DNA from: Promethearchaeota archaeon
GTDB taxonomy: Archaea > Asgardarchaeota > Lokiarchaeia > Sigynarchaeales > SOKP01
Direction: 5' to 3'
NCBI GenBank assembly: GCA_019894875.1
Contig: JAGXNR010000156.1
Location: 1 to 5,883, forward strand
DNA: 5,883 nt
The stretch's first letter is position 1; each line of letters starts with the position of its first letter. Positions 1-5,308 of this stretch are shown here, piece by piece. The position numbers and the translations under genes are program-made. Under the pieces are notes generated by a model. It did not search any database, was not told where the DNA came from, and saw only the letters and a list, made by a program, of their open reading frames with translations.

Positions 1-80
1 ATCTTAATATCTGTATATGAGGTTTTTTTCAATATGTCTAATCCTGTTTGCAGCCATTTTTCTTTATTGAGTCTTTTCAT
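1..80 (-). CDS. TetR-family transcriptional regulator, N-terminal part (runs off left edge)
   Basis: Only the first 26 codons lie in the window. The translation begins MKRLNKEKWLQTGLDILKKT and continues SYTDIK, which fits the first helix and turn of the TetR DNA-binding domain: a basic N-terminus, then an amphipathic helix that typically reads 'aLeiLe..Gy..lTi'. TetR proteins are dimeric repressors, usually ligand-responsive, and often repress their own gene and a neighbour. The ATG (complement of 78-80) is the only usable start, because the same frame upstream meets a stop within about 25 bases. There is no Shine-Dalgarno sequence. The gene points away from the esterase across a spacer holding a TGT-like relic, so co-transcription is doubtful. 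The ligand-binding domain is outside the window, so ligand and targets cannot be inferred. A similar first helix occurs in other HTH proteins, so the family call is likely but not certain. Confidence 0.6.
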   Translation of the reverse strand, partial: MKRLNKEKWLQTGLDILKKTSYTDIK

Positions 81-140
81 ACGTTTAAATTTTTCATATT
101 ACCATCTTGTAAAAAATAAAAAAAACAAAAATAATAAAAC

Positions 141-158
141 TTGCTAATTATATGGCAA
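141..158. promoter_or_regulatory. Small inverted repeat with AT-rich core upstream of the TetR-like gene
   Basis: TTGC (141-144) and GCAA (155-158) form an inverted pair around a core that reads ATATAATTA on the minus strand, which is TATA-like. It lies about 60-75 nt upstream of the TetR-like start codon. TetR regulators often bind short palindromes over their own promoters, so this is a candidate promoter/operator. The arms are only four bases long and could be chance. Confidence 0.2.
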
Positions 159-242
159 ATGAAGTAAGCTTGTTTCAGTAAATAAAGGAAAATCTAAATA
201 TTCAAAATTTGGTGGTGATTCTAAAATAAAATTATTCTCTGT

Positions 243-551
243 CTATTCCTTCAAAAATGCATCAATCTGAGGCTGGAATTTCGCTTCCTTCATCTTTGCA
301 AGAAATTTCTTCATAAAGTATGATCTCTGAAATCGTTTAGTTAAATATCGGTGGTATTGGGGCGTTCCAATGAGGTCTTTTGCTAAATTACGCTCTTGTA
401 GATAGATATAAGCGTTGTGAGTGGCACGGGCGGGAAAGCTTTCTGCTAAGATTTCTTTCTTTTCTATGAGATTTAGACCTCTACAAATAGGGCATTCACA
501 TTCTTTTAGGAGGGGATTAAAAATTAAGAATAGTTTATTATGTATTTTTCC
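243..551 (-). pseudogene. C-terminal relic of a tRNA-guanine-transglycosylase-like (TGT/DpdA-type) protein
   Basis: This is an open frame of 102 codons ending in TAG (complement of 243-245), bounded upstream by an in-frame TAG at 552-554. No ATG, GTG or TTG lies before the conserved part. It encodes the zinc-site motif CECPICRG, followed 22 residues after the last Cys by His in ATHNAYIYLQE, then a basic helical tail ending FLKE. CxCxxC plus a His about 22-25 residues later, followed by Asn and an aromatic, is the structural zinc site at the C-terminal end of the TGT TIM barrel, as in archaeal TGT, bacterial Tgt and DpdA-like paralogues. These enzymes exchange guanine for a 7-deazaguanine in tRNA or, for DpdA, in DNA. 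The catalytic Asp residues and the rest of the barrel are absent, and the upstream 115 bp before the esterase is too short to hold them. I call it a truncated gene remnant. The family is inferred from the motif and spacing. A free-standing short protein is less likely because there is no start codon. Confidence 0.55.
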
Positions 552-615
552 CTAAATCTTTACCATGTTCTAATTCAAAACAATTTTAAGAAGAAAACAC
601 ACAGGAAGAAGGATT

Positions 616-666
616 AAAAAAAGGTGAAAAGATCACTGTGAAGCTATTTCCAAGGTAAAAGAAAAT
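616..666 (-). terminator. Oligo-T stretches downstream of the carboxylesterase
   Basis: Read on the minus strand, the 50 bases after the esterase stop contain several pyrimidine/T runs. The strongest is seven consecutive T (complement of 616-622), with shorter runs next to the stop. There is no stem-loop. Archaeal transcription ends at such U-rich tracts, so termination here is plausible. Confidence 0.35.
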
Positions 667-2163
667 TTAAATTTTCAGCAATCCATCCCAAGCTTCCCGT
701 TCCTTATCAAAAAGCGCGTTCCCCACTTTGCATTCTTTATCAAATATCATTGTTCCACGCGTTTCAGTATCATAGGCAGGCCAATTTGGAATATTTCTGT
801 GATTTGGATTACCTGTTTTTGCAAAACTAATCCAAGCATCCATCATCTTTTCAGATAACTCTTTAGGTGCTCCTTTTACAAATTCTTTTAATGTTGGAGA
901 ACTCAAAGTCCCAAAGACGAATGGTATCTCGAGAGAATGACATGCGCCTAATATTCCATCTAATCCTGGTGAAGGCCATGAAAACATGTAATTATAAGTG
1001 TTTGGTTGGTGAACCCTCTGTGCCTCAAGTAAGCGTGTCATAGGGACACGGAATGCAAAATCGTTAATTACAGCTGTGAGTACTTCAAGAGATTCTGTGG
1101 AATATTTTTCAGCTCTTGCCTTTTTATATGTTTTTATTATTTCTTCACCTCTTTTGATTTCTATTCCATTCATAGCTAAAAAACCAACTATAAGTTTCTC
1201 AGCATCACTACCAACCATCGATTTAATGGGTTCCATAGCAGTATATAATTTAAACTCATCAAGATTGGTCCCGATCATAAAATCAATATTAGCACACTCT
1301 CCGTTTAGAAAGGCTTTTAATGGATGTTTAGGGAAGGTATCTCCTATGATTAAGGGTCTTAAGGTCATGACTTCTGTAGGGTTTGAGGCGACAACTTCAT
1401 TCTGAGCTTTAATGATTTCTTCTGGTGGGATATTTCGTAAGGAATCAAGATCTCCTTCTCTAATGTGGAGTTTACGCAAAATATTCTTAGTTATTTTATC
1501 GCTAACTTTTTTATCAATATAAGGTGCACTCTGAGCTATAATTCTGCGAAAAAGACCTTTTGCTTCTGACGATGTACATAAAGCAAGTACGGAATATCCT
1601 CCTGCAGATTCTCCAAAAATAGTAATATTCGTAGGATCACCGCCAAAAGACTCGATATTCTCATTTACCCATTTTAGAGCCATTAATTGATCCTGAAGTC
1701 CTACGTTCGGTGGTATATCCTTACTATACAAGAAACCAAAAGATCCAAGTCTATAATTAATCGTGACGACTACAATATCACCTCGAAGAGCTAAAGCTGA
1801 GCCATCATACATTGGATCTATCCCACCTCCCGTCTTGAAAGCCCCCCCATGAATCCAAAACATTACAGGGCGTTTTATACCGTCAGTTACGGAAGTCCAA
1901 ATGTTAAGAGATAAGCAGTCTTCATTCTCTGGTTCAAGCTTACCGAGATATTGTTCAAGTTCAGATTGTCCTTGAAATGAACAAGACCCATATTCAGTGG
2001 TATTAAGCACCCCCTCCCATGATTGTTTGCTAGCAGGCGGAGAAAAGCGTAATTTTCCAATCGGGGGTTCTGCAAATGGAATCCCCTTAAAAATTTCCAA
2101 GCCTTCTTCTTTATACCCTTGAATTTTTCCGGTTTTTGTTTCAATAATGTTTGATTTTTCCAT
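667..2163 (-). CDS. Type-B carboxylesterase (PnbA-like alpha/beta hydrolase)
   Basis: This 498-residue protein is the usual size for type-B carboxylesterases, which hydrolyse carboxylic esters through a Ser-Glu-His triad. The N-terminal signature GIPFAEPPIGKLRF is at about residues 27-40, EDCLSLNIW at 81-89, the oxyanion-hole motif HGGAF at 105-109, and the nucleophile elbow GESAGG at 184-189 with Ser186. The acid is probably Glu303 in GTNLDEF, and the base His409 in CHSLEIPFVFG. The tail motif WISFAKTGNPN (444-454) is typical. All catalytic elements are present, so it should be active. No signal peptide or membrane segment is visible, so it is probably cytoplasmic. The natural substrate cannot be read from the sequence. 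The ATG start places the first motif correctly and has no Shine-Dalgarno; a TATA-like palindrome 18-34 nt upstream suggests leaderless transcription. The family is best known from bacteria and animals, so acquisition by transfer is possible, but I cannot test this. Confidence 0.93.
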   Translation of the reverse strand: MEKSNIIETKTGKIQGYKEEGLEIFKGIPFAEPPIGKLRFSPPASKQSWEGVLNTTEYGSCSFQGQSELEQYLGKLEPENEDCLSLNIWTSVTDGIKRPVMFWIHGGAFKTGGGIDPMYDGSALALRGDIVVVTINYRLGSFGFLYSKDIPPNVGLQDQLMALKWVNENIESFGGDPTNITIFGESAGGYSVLALCTSSEAKGLFRRIIAQSAPYIDKKVSDKITKNILRKLHIREGDLDSLRNIPPEEIIKAQNEVVASNPTEVMTLRPLIIGDTFPKHPLKAFLNGECANIDFMIGTNLDEFKLYTAMEPIKSMVGSDAEKLIVGFLAMNGIEIKRGEEIIKTYKKARAEKYSTESLEVLTAVINDFAFRVPMTRLLEAQRVHQPNTYNYMFSWPSPGLDGILGACHSLEIPFVFGTLSSPTLKEFVKGAPKELSEKMMDAWISFAKTGNPNHRNIPNWPAYDTETRGTMIFDKECKVGNALFDKEREAWDGLLKI

Positions 2164-2181
2164 AAATAGTATTTTGATTTC

Positions 2182-2197
2182 AAGGTTTAAAAACCTT
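2182..2197 (-). promoter_or_regulatory. Palindrome containing the likely TATA element of the esterase gene
   Basis: AAGGTTT and AAACCTT are perfect 7-bp inverted arms separated by AA. On the minus strand the centre reads GGTTTTTAAACC, and its midpoint is about 26-27 nt before the esterase ATG. That is where an archaeal TATA box sits for a leaderless transcript. A dyad over the TATA box is a typical repressor operator arrangement because binding would block TBP. The palindrome is seen directly; promoter and operator roles are inferred. A 5'-UTR hairpin is an alternative if transcription starts farther upstream. Confidence 0.45.
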
Positions 2198-2395
2198 TGA
2201 TCTGGTCTTTACAGCAAAAAAGATTAAATTTCGGATTAAAAAAAATGGAATTGATAAACATCCCTCTCTTTATGTCTTGTTAGTAAGCTTTTTAACATTC
2301 TTTTTATAAAAAAATATTTAGATTTGTTCTTATAATTTAAAAGATTTAAAAGATAATGTATAGCTCTTATATTTTTAGAGAAACTTTCTTTAATA

Positions 2396-2410
2396 TTAGA
2401 TAACCCTAAC
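2396..2410 (+). promoter_or_regulatory. Putative DtxR/IdeR-type iron box upstream of the FTR1 gene
   Basis: TTAGATAACCCTAAC contains the dyad TTAG-N6-CTAA. It fits the left 15 positions of the DtxR/IdeR consensus as I remember it (TTAGGTTAGSCTAACCTAA), but the outer right arm is poor. It ends two bases before the TTTAAATA element of an iron-permease gene, where an Fe-loaded repressor could occlude the promoter. The position and target make biological sense. The match is imperfect and no regulator gene is in the window. Confidence 0.35.
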
Positions 2411-2411
2411 G

Positions 2412-2419
2412 TTTAAATA
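2412..2419 (+). promoter_or_regulatory. TATA-like element of the FTR1 gene
   Basis: TTTAAATA matches the archaeal TATA-box consensus. With the usual ~25-nt distance, transcription would begin near 2440-2445, giving a leader of about 25-35 nt before the start codon. In such AT-rich DNA other candidates exist, for example around 2303. Confidence 0.4.
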
Positions 2420-2469
2420 AGAAAAATAATAGGTTTAACATGATAAATTCTAAAAAATATATTTAAAAG

Positions 2470-3396
2470 ATGATTTTTATGTCGGTTGTAGATCTAATGG
2501 TCCCAATTTTTCTGGCGTTCCGAGAGGGAATAGAAGCAGTGTTAGTAATAGTTATAATACTCTTATATTTAAAAAATACTGATCAGCGATTTTATTATAA
2601 GTATATCTATATTGGAGCTACTTTAGCTATCATATCAAGCATCATTTTTGCGATTGTATTTACGGCATTATTTGGAGGTTTTTCTGGTTCAGCTGAACAA
2701 ATCTTTGAAGGTGTTGCTTTCATCATTTCGGGAATTTTTGTAGCGACATTAGTGTTATGGATGAGTAAGGAAGGACCTAAAATGAAGAAACATCTGGAAG
2801 AGAAGGTTGAGTTTTCAATTGAGTCTGGAAGAGTTTTATCATTAGTGATTCTTACATATATAATTATCATTCGTGAAGGAATCGAATTAATTCTTTTACT
2901 TACAGGAGCAACCTCTGTTGGTTCTTTGAACCAGGTAGATGTCATATTAGGATCTATAACAGGTCTTGGTATTTCAGTTGGTTTAGGGCTATTAATTTAC
3001 TATGGGGTGAAGAACATTAATTTATCGAAGTTCTTTAAAGTAACCAATGTTATTCTTATTTTGTTTGTTGCTGGCTTAATTACATATGGAATTCATGAAT
3101 TAATAGAGGCGGGAGTAGTAAATCCTATCATCCAAGAAGTATGGAATATCAAACATATATTACCTGAAACATTTCCTGATGGTAATCCATTAACCCCAGA
3201 ATGGCTTGAAGTTATTGGATCACTGTTAAAAGCATTATTTGGCTATAATGCGAATCCTTCTTTGCTAGAAATAATAATATATCCAAGTATACTAATTTTA
3301 GTTGGTATTATTTCATTGAAATTGTGGAAGCGTACAAATTCTATTTTAGTAATGGAGATAGAACAAGAAAAACAAGCCAAACTTTCTTTAGATTAA
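2470..3396 (+). CDS. FTR1-family high-affinity iron permease
   Basis: This 308-residue polytopic protein of about seven membrane segments would import iron through the cytoplasmic membrane. Two REGxE motifs, the iron-coordinating signature of FTR1/EfeU permeases, lie in hydrophobic helices: REGIE at 18-22 and REGIE at 135-139. Other family features are the acidic EQIFEG at 76-81, GIHELIEAG at 207-215, and the late FGYNANPSLLE segment at about 257-267 before the last helix. Approximate membrane segments are 10-34, 46-70, 79-98, 121-147, 156-180, 190-212 and 266-285, with a short charged C-terminal tail. The length is normal for EfeU-like proteins. No EfeO, EfeB, multicopper oxidase or ferroxidase partner is nearby, so it appears as a stand-alone permease. 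The start may instead be Met4 (2479), preceded by GATGAT, a weak Shine-Dalgarno-like match; either start keeps the first REGIE intact. An iron-box-like dyad upstream suggests iron repression. Confidence 0.93.
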   Translation: MIFMSVVDLMVPIFLAFREGIEAVLVIVIILLYLKNTDQRFYYKYIYIGATLAIISSIIFAIVFTALFGGFSGSAEQIFEGVAFIISGIFVATLVLWMSKEGPKMKKHLEEKVEFSIESGRVLSLVILTYIIIIREGIELILLLTGATSVGSLNQVDVILGSITGLGISVGLGLLIYYGVKNINLSKFFKVTNVILILFVAGLITYGIHELIEAGVVNPIIQEVWNIKHILPETFPDGNPLTPEWLEVIGSLLKALFGYNANPSLLEIIIYPSILILVGIISLKLWKRTNSILVMEIEQEKQAKLSLD

Positions 3397-3415
3397 TTTT
3401 TTTTATTCTTTTTTT
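3397..3415 (+). terminator. Oligo-T terminator after the FTR1 gene
   Basis: Eight T immediately follow the TAA stop, and after a short A/C-interrupted gap a further run of seven T appears. No hairpin precedes them. Consecutive T tracts directly after a stop are the standard archaeal intrinsic termination signal. The next gene is convergent, so a stop signal is expected here. Confidence 0.6.
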
Positions 3416-3488
3416 ATTCCTGAGATAAACCCATTTATTTAATTTTATTAAGCTATAAAGTGTTGAATATAAAACTTAATTGAATTAT

Positions 3489-4505
3489 CTAAATATTAGA
3501 GTCTTTTTCTTTTAGCTGTCTTTCTAATTCTTCTTTTTCTTCTTTAAGTTTACTGATTTTCTTATCCTTACTTTTCATTTTTAAGGCAGTTATAGTAATA
3601 CCTTGCAGGTTAAGCAATTTTTTGATAAAAATATAAGTTGCAACCAATATCCCAATTAAGTAAAATAGATTAACAGTCCAGAAATGGGGATCGATAGTAT
3701 CATAAATCTGCAAATTCAAAAGCGGTAGAAATGGGGAAATTACAGCTACAAATCCAATCCATATCATTCCCACTAAGAGGATCACTTTCTCCCAGGTTCT
3801 AGTTTGAATTCTAAAGAATACATAGAGATGCAACCAATACATAACACATATAAAAGCAATAGGGGTGAATATTAAAGACCCAAGTGCTAAAACTAACAGA
3901 AAATTTATCGCAAATTTATTACGCCATATATCTAATATTTCCTTTACAGTCATTTGATCCTGTACTTGAGCTCTCGCAAATTCTTTTCTTAATGAAAAAT
4001 ATTTCTTCTTAATATCCCTTGCTACTTTTTTCGCTTTCTTTTTCCAAAAAGATAATTTCCCCAACTCCACTGCTTTTTGAAATTGCTCACTAGCTAAAGG
4101 TAAAATATAAAGATTCAGAAGTAAAGACACAATTCCATAGATATAGAGTATATTATCTATCCAAAACCATAATCCTTCTTGAGTCACCGCTGTTGCTTGG
4201 AAATAGCTTGAAAATATTTTGTAGATGGCATAACCAATTAGAAATAGAGGGATTATAACTTCAACCACAATTAAAAATTTTGTACCTTTTTTCTTGAGTT
4301 TATTGCTAAGTTTATCCATGAGGAGCAAAAATCCATTAGCAATGCCTAAAATCAATCCAAACCCAGAAAGAAACTTAATAACCCAAAAAAAGATAAGGAA
4401 AGTAATGTTTAAAATCAGGATTCCAAAAATAAGAACCCAAAGCATAATAATGGAACTGAATATTAATCCAATGATATAGATTATTTTATAAGATTTTTCT
4501 TCCAT
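3489..4505 (-). CDS. Polytopic membrane protein of unknown function with C-terminal coiled coil
   Basis: I do not recognise this 338-residue protein. Hydrophobic segments at about 8-29, 31-62 (probably two), 77-99, 113-136, 198-233 (probably two), 241-265 and 277-296 suggest around eight membrane helices. A basic, charged loop lies at about 137-195 (Lys/Arg-rich, KKKAKK and KKK clusters), probably cytoplasmic by the positive-inside rule. The last ~30 residues (310-338) are almost all charged, with a heptad-like pattern (KISKLKEEKEELERQLKEK), predicting a short cytoplasmic coiled coil. No signature of a transporter or enzyme is visible, so no function is proposed. It is the convergent neighbour of the iron permease, which does not imply shared function. 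The ATG start is preceded by no Shine-Dalgarno. A minus-strand TAAATAC element centred about 26 nt upstream could serve a leaderless transcript. Its upstream region is duplicated 714 bp away in front of the MoxR gene. Confidence 0.8.
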   Translation of the reverse strand: MEEKSYKIIYIIGLIFSSIIMLWVLIFGILILNITFLIFFWVIKFLSGFGLILGIANGFLLLMDKLSNKLKKKGTKFLIVVEVIIPLFLIGYAIYKIFSSYFQATAVTQEGLWFWIDNILYIYGIVSLLLNLYILPLASEQFQKAVELGKLSFWKKKAKKVARDIKKKYFSLRKEFARAQVQDQMTVKEILDIWRNKFAINFLLVLALGSLIFTPIAFICVMYWLHLYVFFRIQTRTWEKVILLVGMIWIGFVAVISPFLPLLNLQIYDTIDPHFWTVNLFYLIGILVATYIFIKKLLNLQGITITALKMKSKDKKISKLKEEKEELERQLKEKDSNI

Positions 4506-4506
4506 T

Positions 4507-4572
4507 ATAATGTATAAGATATTTCTGTATTTAGTCTTAGTGAATTATCGTATAAACAAAAAATATTTTAGA
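4507..4572. repeat. Direct repeat copy A (~66 bp), abutting the membrane-protein start
   Basis: By hand alignment this matches 5221-5287 with about 9 mismatches and one single-base gap. The first 28 positions differ at one base only (TATAATGTATAAG... versus TATAATATATAAG...). It begins one base upstream of the membrane-protein start codon, so it occupies that gene's promoter. It may carry a minus-strand TATA-like TAAATAC for that gene. Confidence 0.8.
4526..4534 (-). promoter_or_regulatory. Candidate TATA-like element of the membrane-protein gene
   Basis: The minus strand reads CTAAATACAG around here, centred about 26 nt before the ATG, the spacing for a leaderless archaeal promoter. It lies in the best-conserved block of the direct repeat. 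Another candidate, TTTATA, is about 47-50 nt upstream. Confidence 0.3.
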
Positions 4573-4636
4573 ATTTATTAAGAACTGACTTAATGAGAAC
4601 AGAACTTATAGAGTAAACTTTATCTAACAAATTAGA

Positions 4637-4655
4637 ATAAAAATATGAAAAAAAA
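4637..4655 (-). terminator. Oligo-T terminator of the small WWPP gene
   Basis: On the minus strand, about 18 nt past the TAG stop, there is a run of eight T (complement of 4648-4655) followed by ATATTTTTATT. This is a good archaeal U-tract terminator without a hairpin. Confidence 0.5.
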
Positions 4656-4672
4656 GATTTTAAGGATTGAGT

Positions 4673-5008
4673 CTATAACGTAGGTGCTTCCAAACCGACG
4701 AAAGGCATGGAATCAACTGTATCATAAGCTACGTTGACTTGAAAACGATATCCTTCAACAGCTGCTAAAAGTAGTAATCGATTCATATGGAGATCCAGTG
4801 CTTCTCTAATTTTACCGGGCTTAACGGTAAAAATAGCGATTGCACGGATGCCATCTTTTTCTGCCCATGTTGCTGTTTGAACGGTTGTTTTACCTAAGGA
4901 GCGATCTTCGGGGAATTTATTCATAGCCTCGACATATGTTTTTCCGACCTCTGCTGATTTATTAGGAGGCCACCATGTTTCTGTAACGATATATACTAAA
5001 CTATTCAC
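4673..5008 (-). CDS. Small alpha/beta protein with WWPP motif, probable ferredoxin-like fold; function unknown
   Basis: This is a complete 111-residue soluble protein. The order of predicted elements is strand 4-9 (VYIVTE), motif TWWPP at 11-15, helix ~17-34, strand 41-49, turn KDGI at 51-54, strand 54-62, helix ~65-82, VEGYRF at 84-89 and strand 87-96. That beta-alpha-beta-beta-alpha-beta order suggests a ferredoxin-like, dimeric alpha/beta-barrel-type fold. It resembles small 'ETWWPP...EVGK...FPED' proteins that I recall in multiple copies in Asgard archaeal genomes; I know no function for them. The start is GTG at 5008. It directly follows an in-frame TGA, and the overlapping ATG at 5010-5012 is in another frame and stops after three codons, so GTG is the only choice before Met29. 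Its GC content by hand count (about 42%) exceeds that sampled in the adjacent membrane gene (about 30%). It sits between two direct repeats. Confidence 0.8.
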   Translation of the reverse strand: MNSLVYIVTETWWPPNKSAEVGKTYVEAMNKFPEDRSLGKTTVQTATWAEKDGIRAIAIFTVKPGKIREALDLHMNRLLLLAAVEGYRFQVNVAYDTVDSMPFVGLEAPTL

Positions 5009-5051
5009 TCATTATTATTTTTAAAAAATTGGATTCAATTTAACGTAATTG

Positions 5052-5066
5052 TATAAATATATTTAA
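5052..5066 (-). promoter_or_regulatory. TATA-like element of the small WWPP gene
   Basis: The minus strand reads TTAAATATATTTATA, ending about 44 nt before the GTG start, with a purine-rich AAAAAAG just upstream that could be a BRE-like element. Spacing predicts a leader of roughly 20-30 nt. Confidence 0.4.
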
Positions 5067-5220
5067 CTTTTTTGTAGTGGAGAAAATTAAGAATAAAAAA
5101 TAAAAGAGTAAAATAAATTAGTTCAGGATTTAGTCAAGGTTTAAAAGTGCTGTGTGTCTGTTATCAATATTATATACAAAGAAGAAAATTAAAAGGAATT
5201 AAATCCTTAAGAACTCCCTA

Positions 5221-5287
5221 TATAATATATAAGATATTTCTGTATTTATGCCTTAATGTGTTATCTCATAAACTAAAATTATTTTAG
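5221..5287. repeat. Direct repeat copy B (~67 bp), upstream of the MoxR gene
   Basis: This is the second copy of the sequence at 4507-4572, in the same orientation and 714 bp away. It ends 21 nt before the MoxR start codon. It includes TATATAAG (5226-5233), a good plus-strand TATA candidate about 76-83 nt before the ATG. Similarity to copy A fades at both ends of the interval given. Confidence 0.8.
5226..5233 (+). promoter_or_regulatory. Candidate TATA element of the MoxR gene
   Basis: TATATAAG lies within the conserved block of repeat B and would place the transcription start near 5255 with a leader of about 50 nt. An AT-rich alternative close to 5280 would give a leaderless transcript. Confidence 0.3.
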
Positions 5288-5308
5288 AAAGGATTAATTC
5301 TTAAAATT

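Larger units (their letters stand above)
2164..2469. other. Divergent intergenic region between esterase and iron permease
   Basis: These 306 bases separate two divergent genes and hold no convincing ORF. The left end carries the palindromic TATA-like element of the esterase. The right end carries a dyad and a TATA-like element for the permease. The middle is very AT-rich, with several A/T runs (for example around 2301-2320), and I see no RNA gene in it. Confidence 0.7.
5009..5308. other. Divergent intergenic region between the small WWPP gene and the MoxR gene
   Basis: This 300-bp region has no ORF of note. From left to right it holds the small gene's promoter, an A-rich stretch, a weak hairpin (AAGGA 5193-5197, TCCTT 5204-5208, six-base loop), repeat copy B and the leader of the MoxR gene. 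Confidence 0.7.

Noticed and set aside
590..658. Short plus-strand frame ending GLKKGEKITVKLFPR before TAA
   Set aside because: It looks protein-like but has only 22 codons between stops and no start; it is probably chance, or too small to support as a relic.
1076..1405. 109-codon plus-strand open frame
   Set aside because: It lies entirely antisense within the well-supported esterase and has no recognisable motif.
1887..2183. 98-codon minus-strand open frame overlapping the esterase 5' end
   Set aside because: It is a shifted frame of the esterase coding sequence; the esterase frame carries the family motifs.
2352..2378. Possible third copy of the direct repeat upstream of the FTR1 gene (ATAATGTATA)
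   Set aside because: Only ten consecutive bases match and the alignment then breaks down; this is not enough to call a repeat copy.
2607..2945. 112-codon minus-strand open frame
   Set aside because: It is antisense to the FTR1 gene across its conserved membrane segments, with no independent support.
4294..4479. 61-codon plus-strand open frame
   Set aside because: It is antisense to the membrane-protein N-terminus, with no motif or promoter.
2180..5146. 13-base identity TCAAGGTTTAAAA at 2180-2192 and 5134-5146
   Set aside because: One shared 13-mer is about what chance gives in an AT-rich 5.9-kb sequence, and the second copy lacks the palindromic partner arm.
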